From contig JAEWBY010000099.1 in the NCBI GenBank assembly GCA_023390905.1, positions 1 through 5,576 of the forward strand: DNA of 5,576 bases. The letters run 5' to 3'. The notes beneath the pieces are model-generated. The model was not told where the DNA came from, did not search any database, and saw only the letters and a program-made list of their open reading frames with translations. The position numbers and the translations under genes are program-made. Origin of the DNA: Pseudomonadota bacterium. Lineage in GTDB: Bacteria; Pseudomonadota; Gammaproteobacteria; Xanthomonadales; Xanthomonadaceae. This document shows, piece after piece, positions 1 to 5,576 of this stretch (positions within the stretch are counted from its first letter, which is position 1; each line of letters opens with the position of its first letter).

Positions 1-1
1 G

Positions 2-121
2 GCCAGGAGCGATGTGTTCGATTACATCGAGCGGTTCCACAATCCGCTCATCCAGCGAAGGCTCGACGCCAAGGATCAGGCCTTTAGACTCTTAACCCAA
101 CAGTCCGTGGAGACGGGGTAG
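2..121 (+). CDS. IS3-family transposase (OrfB), C-terminal end only
   Basis: The only open frame here reads 39 codons from the window edge to a TAG. It starts with ARSDVFDYIERFHNP and ends QQSVETG. The segment FDYIERFHNP matches the last conserved block of the IS3-family DDE integrase core (usual form Y-I-E-x-[FY]-N), where OrfB proteins end shortly after this block, so the end looks natural rather than broken. The protein would cut and join DNA to move the element. The start and the catalytic D,D,E residues lie outside the window, so intactness cannot be judged. Base composition is visibly lower in GC than the chemotaxis genes, which fits a foreign element. It converges with parP, with 117 bases between the stop codons. 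The family call is by remembered motif resemblance; the exact IS type is unknown. Confidence 0.75.
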   Translation, partial: ARSDVFDYIERFHNPLIQRRLDAKDQAFRLLTQQSVETG

Positions 122-139
122 AACCCCGGCTGGCTGTCA
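122..139 (+). mobile_element. Possible right terminal repeat of the IS3 element
   Basis: The 18 bases directly after the transposase stop read outward to end in GGCTGTCA, so the element's terminus read inward would begin TGACAGCC. IS3-family elements usually have ends starting TG and finishing CA, and orfB normally stops within a few tens of bases of the right end. The left end is not in the window, so the inverted match cannot be tested and the exact boundary is inferred. Confidence 0.3.
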
Positions 140-161
140 ACAGACGCATGTCTGGTCAGCC
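132..161. repeat. Imperfect hairpin between transposase and parP ends
   Basis: GGCTG (132-136) pairs with CAGCC (157-161), and CAGAC (141-145) pairs with GTCTG (150-154) around a GCAT loop. A small TCAA/GT internal loop separates the two stems. It lies between convergent genes, where a bidirectional terminator would be useful, but neither side has a T-tract. A second, shorter stem, CAGCC-GCA-GGCTG, lies at 194-206 and is followed on the minus strand only by TT. Either could help end the parP transcript; neither is a clear intrinsic terminator. The first hairpin may instead straddle the insertion sequence end. Confidence 0.35.
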
Positions 162-238
162 GCTCCTGCAATACTGACCCATCCGGACTTCAACAGCCGC
201 AGGCTGATCATACCGTCTCCCGTCTCCCCAATCCCGCC

Positions 239-1633
239 TTACTTCAACAATTCCGAGGCATCGAGCAGGATCACCGTGCGGGCGGACAGGCGCGCCACGC
301 CGCGGAACAGGGGATGGGTGATGCGGCACATGCGGGTGTTGTCGGGCGGTTCGATCTGCTGTTCGGTGAGGGTGGTGACGTCCTCGACCGCCGATACGCG
401 CAGGCCGAGGATTTCGCCCTGTTCCTCCAGCACCACGATGCGCGTCTGCATGTCGCCGACGATCGCTTCACGGCCCAGGTAGAGACCCAGGTCGATCACC
501 GGCACCACCTGCCCGCGCAGGTTCATCACGCCGAGCATGTGGCGGGCCGCGCCGCGCAGCGGCAGCAGCGTGGCCGGCAGCACGACTTCCTGCACCTTCA
601 GCAGTTCCAGTGCGTAATGCTGATCGTCGCAGCGCATGCGCAGCCAGCGGCTGGTGCGGTCGGCGGCGCGGCGGCGATCACCGTGCGGTGACTGCGCGTG
701 GTCGAGTTGATCCTGCGCCTGCTTCTGCAGCAGGTCGTAGACCGGCTTGGCGTAGGCGGGCATCGAGGGCGTCGCCGGCAGCACCGGTGCGAAGGCGGGC
801 GCGGGCGGCGCTTTGGCTGCGGTGCGTGCGAGGGGTGCGACGTGGTCGGCGGCGGTTTCTTCGGCGACGGCGGCGGCGAAGGCATCGGCGGACGCGGTGC
901 CTGCCGCCTGATCCGGAAACTCGGCGTCGAATTCGGCCAGCAACGCGGCGCTCGTGTCCGCCGCCTCGGGCGCGCGCGCCTGTTCGGGGAACTCGGCATC
1001 GAACTCGGCCAGCAGATCGTCCGTGCAATCGACCGGCGACGCGCTGTGTGCGGGCGGAGCCTGATCCGGGAATTCGCTGTCGAACTCGGCCAGCAGATCG
1101 GCGGTCGTGTCGATCGCGGGCACGCCGATGACGGCCTGATCGGGGAACTCCGCATCGAATTCGGCCAGCAGATCCGCACTGCGATCCAGCATCGCACCGG
1201 ATCCAGGCGCGGCATCCGGAGCCGCCGGCGCCTGATCCGGAAACTCCTCGTCGAACTCCGCCAGCAGCGACGCCGTCGCATCCACCGGCGACTGCGCCGA
1301 CGGCGGCCCGGGGAATACGGCGGCGACGGCGGCGCGCACCGCAGCCGAATCGCAGACGCCGAACTCTTCGTCCATCGCGCCAGCCATCGGTTCACCGCGC
1401 GCGGCGGTGAGCAGCGAAACATCGATCGTCGGGCCGTCCTCGGTGGATCGCGTGGCCTCGATTGCGTTGGCGACGAGGATCGGCGCGGTGGCCATCACGG
1501 CCGGTGGTTGTTCGAGCGCAGGCGCGTGCGCAGGCGCTTCCGGCGCGTGCGCCGACTCCCGCGCCGCGGGCGCGGCGTCGCCGGCCAGCAGGTCCAGCAG
1601 GTAATCGTCGATCGCGACCGGGGTGGCGTTCAT
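239..1633 (-). CDS. parP: ParP-like chemotaxis array protein: repeat-bearing N-terminus plus CheW-like (AIF) domain
   Basis: This 464-residue protein ends in a CheW-like domain at about 328-464. The hallmark block there is MLGVMNLRGQVVPVIDLGLYLG (366-387, shown here in two parts: MLGVMNLRGQ, VVPVIDLGLYLG). CheW alone is about 150-170 residues, so roughly 320 residues are an added N-terminus rich in Ala, Pro, Asp and Glu and probably disordered. Position directly after a parC-type ATPase identifies it as ParP. In Vibrio, ParP joins chemoreceptor arrays through its C-terminal domain, contacts CheA, and binds ParC through its N-terminal part. The N-terminus begins with IDDYLLDLLAG (8-18) and carries five copies of a 19-residue motif (117-243). 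The start is the ATG at 1633: it overlaps the parC stop as ATGA and has GGAG 8 bases upstream. The frame stays open 135 codons further, but that part only shadows parC. A generic multi-domain CheW is the alternative name. Confidence 0.88.
   Translation of the reverse strand: MNATPVAIDDYLLDLLAGDAAPAARESAHAPEAPAHAPALEQPPAVMATAPILVANAIEATRSTEDGPTIDVSLLTAARGEPMAGAMDEEFGVCDSAAVRAAVAAVFPGPPSAQSPVDATASLLAEFDEEFPDQAPAAPDAAPGSGAMLDRSADLLAEFDAEFPDQAVIGVPAIDTTADLLAEFDSEFPDQAPPAHSASPVDCTDDLLAEFDAEFPEQARAPEAADTSAALLAEFDAEFPDQAAGTASADAFAAAVAEETAADHVAPLARTAAKAPPAPAFAPVLPATPSMPAYAKPVYDLLQKQAQDQLDHAQSPHGDRRRAADRTSRWLRMRCDDQHYALELLKVQEVVLPATLLPLRGAARHMLGVMNLRGQVVPVIDLGLYLGREAIVGDMQTRIVVLEEQGEILGLRVSAVEDVTTLTEQQIEPPDNTRMCRITHPLFRGVARLSARTVILLDASELLK
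905..1285 (-). repeat. Five tandem 19-residue motif copies inside parP
   Basis: The copies have the consensus [VLIA]-D-x-[ST]-[AD]-x-L-L-A-E-F-D-x-E-F-P-[DE]-Q-A. They lie at ParP residues 117-135, 149-167, 174-192, 201-219 and 225-243 (DNA 1229-1285, 1133-1189, 1058-1114, 977-1033, 905-961). Linkers of 13, 6, 8 and 5 residues differ in sequence. In the 13-residue core, only the residue after FD (E, A, S, A, A) and one D-to-E change (copy 4) vary. Codons differ at synonymous positions, for example Phe TTT/TTC, Pro CCG/CCC and Glu GAG/GAA. The pattern looks like an amphipathic acidic helix closed by Pro. The function is unknown. Confidence 0.95.
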
Positions 1634-2412
1634 GCGGCCTGCTCCATCTGCACGCGTTCGCTGGCGAGCAGCCAGTCGAGCGCGCGGCGATAGGCCGACA
1701 GGCCGCGCCCCGGATACTGCGCGGGCGGCATCGATTGGGTCAGCACGTCGACATTGCAGATGCGCGTGTCGCTGGGAATGGCGTCTTCCCACACGCAGTC
1801 CCCATGCAGTTCCTGCATCTGCTTGAGCGTGTCGTTGCCGGTGCGCGTGCGCTTGTCGTGCAGCGTCGGCAGGATCGAGACCGGCAGCGGACGCTTGCGC
1901 GAGCGCTCGATCATGTCGGTGGTGCGGCGCATGCCGGCCAGGCCGTGCAGCGCGAGCGGTTCGGTCTGGGTCGGGATGATCACGCGATCGGCCGCGGCCA
2001 GCGCGTTGACCATCAGCAGGCCGAGCGTGGGCGGGCAATCGAACAGCACGTAGTCATAGGCATGGCCGCCGCGCGCGAGCGCGTTCGACAGCGACATGCC
2101 CAGGCCTGGCTGGGTGGCGCTGCGGCGTTCCAGCGTCGCCAGCGAGGTCTGCGCCGCGACGAAGGACAGGTTCTCGATCTCGGTGGCACGCACCAGCGGC
2201 GCCAGGTCAGCGCCATTGGGATCGAACAGTTCCATCACCCCGGCCGGCGGCGGATCGGTCGGTACGCCGAACGCGCGCGTCAGCGAAGAATGCGGATCCA
2301 GATCGACCAGCAGCACGCGCTCTCCACGCATCGCCAGCCCACGCCCCAGCGCCAGGGTCGTGGTGGTCTTGCCCACGCCGCCCTTCTGGTTGGCGATTGC
2401 CCACACACGCAT
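1630..2412 (-). CDS. parC: ParC, ParA/MinD-type ATPase for polar placement of chemotaxis arrays
   Basis: This 260-residue cytoplasmic protein has the full deviant Walker ATPase set: KGGVGKTT (10-17) with signature Lys10 and P-loop Lys15, the A' motif DLDPH (37-41), and Walker B FDCPP (124-128). The block QTEPLALHG (149-157) is typical of ParA/Soj proteins. Chromosomal ParA usually reads DLDPQ, so the His is a small variation. Chromosomal parA is normally followed by parB; here the next gene is a CheW-like ParP, and motC/motD precede. That context points to ParC, which in Vibrio and Pseudomonas relatives recruits array proteins to the cell pole through ATP-driven dimerisation. It may be named soj or ParA family in databases. 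The start ATG shares its A with the motD stop (TGATG) and has a strong GGAGG upstream. Confidence 0.9.
   Translation of the reverse strand: MRVWAIANQKGGVGKTTTTLALGRGLAMRGERVLLVDLDPHSSLTRAFGVPTDPPPAGVMELFDPNGADLAPLVRATEIENLSFVAAQTSLATLERRSATQPGLGMSLSNALARGGHAYDYVLFDCPPTLGLLMVNALAAADRVIIPTQTEPLALHGLAGMRRTTDMIERSRKRPLPVSILPTLHDKRTRTGNDTLKQMQELHGDCVWEDAIPSDTRICNVDVLTQSMPPAQYPGRGLSAYRRALDWLLASERVQMEQAA
1642..1645 (-). promoter_or_regulatory. Shine-Dalgarno of parP inside parC
   Basis: GGAG on the minus strand lies 8 bases before the ATG at 1633, within the last codons of parC. It supports the 464-residue start rather than longer versions of the frame and fits reinitiation by ribosomes finishing parC. 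Confidence 0.7.
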
Positions 2413-3377
2413 CAGTTCGATCCTCCATCAACGGTCGGCGCCAGCGCATCGGCGTCGGCGGCCGTGGCCGGCCGCAGCGGGCCGGCGTCATCGACCGGTC
2501 CCTGCAAGTTCGGTGCCGCGGCGATCGCCGGCAGCGCGCCGGGCTGTTCGCCATTGCTCTCGCCGGCCAGGATCACCAGCAGCACGCGGCGATTGCTGTT
2601 GCGGCCTTCCTCGGTGGCGTTGTCGCCGAGCGGGCGGTATTCGCCATAGCCGATCATCGCCAGCCGGTCCGGCGGAATTCCGTCGCGCACGAACAGGTGC
2701 ACCACGCTGGCCGCGCGCGCGGCCGACAGTTCCCAGTTGGACGGAAACTGGTACGTGCGGATCGGGCGGTTGTCGGTATAGCCCTCCACGCGCACGCCGT
2801 TGGGCACTTTCAGCAGCACCTCGGCCAGCTTGGACACGGTCTGCTGCGCGCTCGGTTCCAGCGCGGCCGAGCCGGTGGGGAACAGGATGTCGCTGTTGAT
2901 CTGCACTTCCAGCCACAGTTGCGCGCGGCGGATCACCACCAGCTTTTCATCGACCAGCGGCTTCATCGCCTTCTCGATGTCGTCGGCGATCTTTTCCAGT
3001 TGGCGCTCGGCGTTCTGCATGCCCTGCGCGTTGACGCTCATGTTCATCTGCGAGGCCATCGCCGCCAGCAGGGTGACGTTGGGCGCGGGCGAGGGCGCCG
3101 ACGGGCCCTGCTTGGCGCCGGACTTGATCGGCGAGGGCCGATCGAAATCGGCGCCCTGCAACTGGTGGTTGCCGACCTGCACCGGGTTGATCGTGCGCGG
3201 CGCGCCGCCGAACGCGGCGGTCAGCGCATCGGCCATGACCCGGTACTTGCCTTCATTGACGGTGGAGATGGCGTACATGACCACGAAGAACGCCAGCAGC
3301 AGGGTCATCAGATCCGCATACGGGATCGCCCACGCTTCGTGGTTGACGTGTTCTTCGTGGACCTTTCTGCGCGCCAT
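2412..3377 (-). CDS. motD: MotD, flagellar stator subunit of the MotB family
   Basis: This 321-residue inner-membrane protein has a short basic N-terminus, one membrane segment (about 18-38) and a periplasmic OmpA/MotB domain (about 150-270). Asp22 in PYADLMTLLLAFF is at the position of the ion-carrying Asp of MotB. The following segment (about 40-56) matches the plug that keeps unassembled stators closed. Peptidoglycan-binding signatures are visible: GYTDNRP (199-205), NWELSAARA (214-222) and NRRV (262-265). With MotC it forms the stator that drives the rotor and is anchored to the cell wall. About 45 residues after the OmpA domain form an acidic Ala/Pro-rich tail with no recognised fold. 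The gene starts 13 bases after the motC stop, with only a weak GAGG overlapping that stop, and overlaps parC by one base. MotB would be the generic name; the parC/parP linkage favours MotD. Confidence 0.93.
   Translation of the reverse strand: MARRKVHEEHVNHEAWAIPYADLMTLLLAFFVVMYAISTVNEGKYRVMADALTAAFGGAPRTINPVQVGNHQLQGADFDRPSPIKSGAKQGPSAPSPAPNVTLLAAMASQMNMSVNAQGMQNAERQLEKIADDIEKAMKPLVDEKLVVIRRAQLWLEVQINSDILFPTGSAALEPSAQQTVSKLAEVLLKVPNGVRVEGYTDNRPIRTYQFPSNWELSAARAASVVHLFVRDGIPPDRLAMIGYGEYRPLGDNATEEGRNSNRRVLLVILAGESNGEQPGALPAIAAAPNLQGPVDDAGPLRPATAADADALAPTVDGGSN
2422..2426 (-). promoter_or_regulatory. Strong Shine-Dalgarno of parC inside motD
   Basis: GGAGG on the minus strand, 9 bases before the parC ATG, lies within the final Gly-rich codons of motD. 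It is the clearest ribosome binding site in the window and fixes the parC start. The TGATG junction suggests coupled translation from motD. Confidence 0.8.
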
Positions 3378-3390
3378 GATCCGGCAGGCC

Positions 3391-4131
3391 TCAGTGCACG
3401 AAACCGGCCAGGCGCGATTCGATGTTGCGCGGATTCTCGCCCTGGGCTATCGCGATCAGGCCCTCGATGACCATCTCGCGCTGGCGCGTCTGCCCGCCGA
3501 TCACGCTCTTGAGCTTGTTGGCGATCGGCAGGAAGAACAGGTTGGCCGAGGCGATGCCGTAGATCGTCGCGGTGAACGCGGCGGCGATGCCGTGGCCGAG
3601 CTTGCTGGGATCGGCCAGGTTCTTCATCACCGCGATCAGGCCGAACACCGCGCCGATGATGCCCAAGGTCGGCGCATACACGCCCATCGCCTCGAACACC
3701 TTGGCCGCGGCGGTGTCCTGGTGTTCCTGGCTGCCGAGATCGATTTCCAGCATGTGCCGGATGCTCTCCGGCTCCAGGCCATCGACCAGCATCTGCAAGC
3801 CTTTTTTCAGGAACGGATCGGACTGCTCGTTGACCAGCGGCTCCAGCCCGAGCAGGCCCTGCTTGCGGGCGATGTTGCTCCACTCGACGATCTGGTTGAT
3901 CAGCGCTTCCTGTTCATTGGTCGGCGGCCGGATCACCCAGCGCGCGATGCCGAGCGCGCGCTTGAACACCGGCGGCGGCGTGTGCACCAGGATCGCCGCC
4001 ACGGTGCCGAGGATGACGATCACGAACGCCGCCGACGACCACAGCGACGAGACGCCAGCGCCCTTGAGGATGCTGCCGCCCACCAGCGCAATCAGCGCCA
4101 GGATGAGTCCGATGAGGCTGAAGATGTCCAT
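3391..4131 (-). CDS. motC: MotC, flagellar stator subunit of the MotA family
   Basis: This 246-residue protein has the usual MotA/MotC length and four membrane segments (about 3-22, 33-50, 148-170 and 182-206). The cytoplasmic loop contains Arg89 and Glu97, which by position match the charged residues of E. coli MotA that contact FliG. The signature block YAPTLGIIGAVFGLIAVM (152-169) includes Pro154. Pro202 in LPIANKLK corresponds to the second functional proline. It forms the ion channel with MotD. The start at 4131 is chosen because MDIFSLIGLILA is the usual MotC N-terminus and the next Met is residue 115. The frame is open 94 codons upstream, but that extension looks non-coding. There is no Shine-Dalgarno; a FliA promoter ends 8 bases before the ATG. 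In Pseudomonas cheB comes between cheA and motC; here it does not. Confidence 0.94.
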   Translation of the reverse strand: MDIFSLIGLILALIALVGGSILKGAGVSSLWSSAAFVIVILGTVAAILVHTPPPVFKRALGIARWVIRPPTNEQEALINQIVEWSNIARKQGLLGLEPLVNEQSDPFLKKGLQMLVDGLEPESIRHMLEIDLGSQEHQDTAAAKVFEAMGVYAPTLGIIGAVFGLIAVMKNLADPSKLGHGIAAAFTATIYGIASANLFFLPIANKLKSVIGGQTRQREMVIEGLIAIAQGENPRNIESRLAGFVH

Positions 4132-4139
4132 GTTCAGGG

Positions 4140-4166
4140 TTATCGGCGGCGCGCTGCGCAACTTGA
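4140..4166 (-). promoter_or_regulatory. FliA (sigma-28) promoter of motC-motD-parC-parP
   Basis: On the minus strand TCAAGTTG (4166-4159), an 11-base spacer, then GCCGATAA (4147-4140). The sigma-28 consensus is TAAAGTTT-N11-GCCGATAA, so the -10 matches 8 of 8, the -35 matches 6 of 8, and the spacing is exact. Transcription should begin about 6-8 bases after the -10, at roughly 4134-4132, which is 0-3 bases from the motC ATG. It would make this operon a late flagellar class transcribed independently of cheA read-through. Confidence 0.8.
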
Positions 4167-4221
4167 ATGGGGGAATGGGAGGGGCGAGGCAGAGCTGCGA
4201 CAGCGTCGCCCCGGTCCGGCG

Positions 4222-4258
4222 CTGCACGGCCGCCTGCTCCCGCGGAGGGGAAGTGCAG
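4222..4258. repeat. Nested inverted repeat in the cheA-motC gap
   Basis: The outer arms CTGCAC (4222-4227) and GTGCAG (4253-4258) enclose an inner stem, CTCC (4237-4240) with GGAG (4244-4247). A small separate stem, GCGAC-AGC-GTCGC, lies at 4197-4209. No T-tract follows on the minus strand, so a standard intrinsic terminator for cheA is not supported. The rest of the gap (4132-4390) holds the FliA promoter, two 6-codon open frames and nothing else I recognise. Confidence 0.35.
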
Positions 4259-4390
4259 TCCAGCCGTTGATGCCGACGACTTCCGACGGCGTGTTTCAGC
4301 CGCCGACGGTGGTCATGGCGAAACCCTTGATCCGGATCCCGGCGCTTCAACAGCCAGAGCGGTTCATTCCGGCCTCGAGGGCCTCGCGCC

Positions 4391-5576
4391 TCACGCGGCT
4401 TCGCGCAGGCCATCCACGTCCAGGATCAGCGCCATGCGTCCATCGCCGATCAAGGTCGCGCCGGCATAGCCGCGCAGACCGCGCACGGCCTTGGGCAGCG
4501 GCTTGATCACCACTTCCTCGCGACCGCGCACCTGATCGACGATCAGGCCGAAACGTTGATCGCCCATCTGCAGCACCACGATCGTCAGCAGCGGCGAAGC
4601 CAGCGCATCGGCGCCCAGCCATTTGCGCAGGTCCACCAGCGGCAGCGTGCTGGACTGGCGATCCAGCACGGCCTGTCCATCGAACCAGCGCACCTTGGTG
4701 GCGGGGGCGTGCAGCACTTCCATCACCCGCGCCAGCGGCAGTGCGTAGACCGGATCGCCGGCCTGCACCAGCAGCGTCGGCAGGATCGCCAGCGTCAGCG
4801 GCACGCGGATCAGGAAGCGGCTGCCGCGGCCAAGCTGGGAATGGATCTGGATCTGTCCGCTCAGTTCGCGGATGCGCGACTGCACCACGTCCATGCCGAC
4901 ACCGCGGCCGGAGATGTCGGTGATGACGGCCTTGGTCGAAAAGCCCGGCAGGAACACCAGGTGCAGGCATTCGTCGTGGCTCAGGCGCGCGGCGGCCTCG
5001 GGATCGATGAGGCCTTTTTCCAGCGCCTTGTCGCGCAGGCGTTCCGGATCGATGCCGGCGCCGTCGTCGCGGATCTCGATGGTGACGTAATCGCCTTCCT
5101 GCTGCGCGGACAGGCGCACGTGTCCGCTGCGCGGCTTGCCGGAAGCCTCGCGCAGATCCGGCAGTTCGATGCCGTGATCGATCGCGTTGCGCACCAGATG
5201 CACCAGCGGATCGGCCAGGGCTTCGACCAGGTTGCGATCCAGTTCGGTGTCGGCGCCGATCAGTTCCAGATCGACTTCCTTGTTCAACGAGCGCGCCACG
5301 TCGCGGGCGACCTTGGGAAAGCGCGAGAACACCTTGCCGACCGGTTGCATGCGCGTGCGCATGACCGCGTTCTGCAGGCGCGCGGTGGCGATGTCCAGGC
5401 TGCTGACCGCGCGATCGAGTTCTTCATCGCGCAGGCGTGCGCGCAGGGTCTTGAGCCGATTGCGCGAGAGCACCAGTTCGCCGACCAGGTTGACGATCGC
5501 ATCCAGTCGCTTGGTGTCCACGCGGATGGTGTGTTCGGCTTCGCTTGCGCGCGCGGCCGGCTTGGCGGCCGGCGGC
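4391..5576 (-). CDS. cheA: Chemotaxis histidine kinase CheA, C-terminal part (P3-P4-P5)
   Basis: The frame enters at the window edge and gives 394 residues of CheA. The order is an Ala/Pro linker (PPAAKPAARA), the P3 dimerisation helices beginning IRVDTKRLDAIVNLVGELVL, the P4 ATP-binding domain, and the CheW-like P5 domain from about residue 262 of this fragment. P4 motifs are complete: N box HLVRNAIDHG (126-135), G1 RDDGAGID (169-176), GFSTK (211-215) and G2 GRGVGMD (223-229). CheA phosphorylates CheY and CheB in response to receptors; P5 binds CheW, and ParP-type proteins also contact CheA. The P1 phosphorylation His and the P2 domain are outside the window. A GTG at 5521 could be mistaken for a start, but it encodes Val inside P3. 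The gene ends GLREAA and TGA, 259 bases before motC. Confidence 0.96.
   Translation of the reverse strand, partial: PPAAKPAARASEAEHTIRVDTKRLDAIVNLVGELVLSRNRLKTLRARLRDEELDRAVSSLDIATARLQNAVMRTRMQPVGKVFSRFPKVARDVARSLNKEVDLELIGADTELDRNLVEALADPLVHLVRNAIDHGIELPDLREASGKPRSGHVRLSAQQEGDYVTIEIRDDGAGIDPERLRDKALEKGLIDPEAAARLSHDECLHLVFLPGFSTKAVITDISGRGVGMDVVQSRIRELSGQIQIHSQLGRGSRFLIRVPLTLAILPTLLVQAGDPVYALPLARVMEVLHAPATKVRWFDGQAVLDRQSSTLPLVDLRKWLGADALASPLLTIVVLQMGDQRFGLIVDQVRGREEVVIKPLPKAVRGLRGYAGATLIGDGRMALILDVDGLREAA

Noticed and set aside
188..198. The 11-base CTTCAACAGCC also present at 4345-4355
   Set aside because: Short, without further flanking identity, and plausible by chance in this window.
905..1285. 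CRISPR array or DNA-level satellite, suggested by regular spaced repeats
   Set aside because: The repeats are in frame, conserved as protein rather than as DNA, with uneven spacing and codon-level variation.
698..1693. Plus-strand open frame of 331 codons opposite parP with an Arg/Gly-rich repetitive product
   Set aside because: The repetitiveness is the antisense image of the ParP motif array; composition is typical of a shadow frame.
1634..2038. A 135-codon N-terminal extension of the parP frame, giving a 599-residue protein
   Set aside because: It lies wholly inside parC in another frame, is His/Arg/Ala-rich with no domain, and the ATG at 1633 has both a Shine-Dalgarno and an ATGA junction.
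4309..4379. Two 6-codon minus-strand open frames in the cheA-motC gap as possible leader peptides
   Set aside because: They lie upstream of the FliA promoter, have no regulatory codon pattern or attenuator, and are expected by chance.
4132..4413. A 94-codon upstream extension of motC running into the end of cheA
   Set aside because: Arg/Pro-rich with no membrane segment or CheB similarity; it spans the FliA promoter, and MotC proteins begin at MDIFSLIG.
2800..4506. Long plus-strand open frame of 568 codons opposite motC and motD
   Set aside because: A GC-rich shadow of the opposite genes; no recognisable domain and it crosses several real genes and the intergenic gap.

Overview
The window is a high-GC chemotaxis and flagellar-motor segment, read almost entirely from the minus strand. 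Protein sequences and gene order suggest a gammaproteobacterium, probably of the Xanthomonadaceae/Lysobacteraceae (Xanthomonas, Lysobacter or Luteimonas type). That placement is inferred from GC content, codon use and family resemblance, not from a database search.

From right to left, in the direction of transcription: the C-terminal two thirds of CheA (4391-5576, running off the window); a 259-base gap with a near-consensus FliA (sigma-28) promoter at its motC end; the stator genes motC (3391-4131) and motD (2412-3377); parC, a ParA-type ATPase (1630-2412); and parP, a CheW-like array protein (239-1633). The last three genes overlap or nearly abut (1 bp for motD/parC, 4 bp for parC/parP), which suggests translational coupling. 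The order motC-motD-parC-parP behind cheA matches the polar chemotaxis cluster of Pseudomonas and Vibrio relatives. In Pseudomonas cheB lies between cheA and motC, and cheW follows parP. Neither is present at those places here.

After parP there is a short intergenic stretch with a hairpin. Then, convergent on the plus strand, comes the last 39 codons of an IS3-family transposase (2-121). An insertion sequence therefore sits where cheW would be expected.

Together the genes encode a histidine kinase for chemotaxis signalling, a second type of flagellar stator, and the ParC/ParP pair that places and stabilises chemoreceptor arrays at the cell pole. The most unusual element is the N-terminal half of ParP. 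It carries five copies of a 19-residue motif (core LLAEFDxEFPDQA) in an otherwise Ala/Pro-rich, probably disordered region. I know of no description of this array. It looks like a multivalent docking platform, and its core resembles the CheY-binding peptide of CheZ. The motC promoter would also produce an essentially leaderless mRNA.
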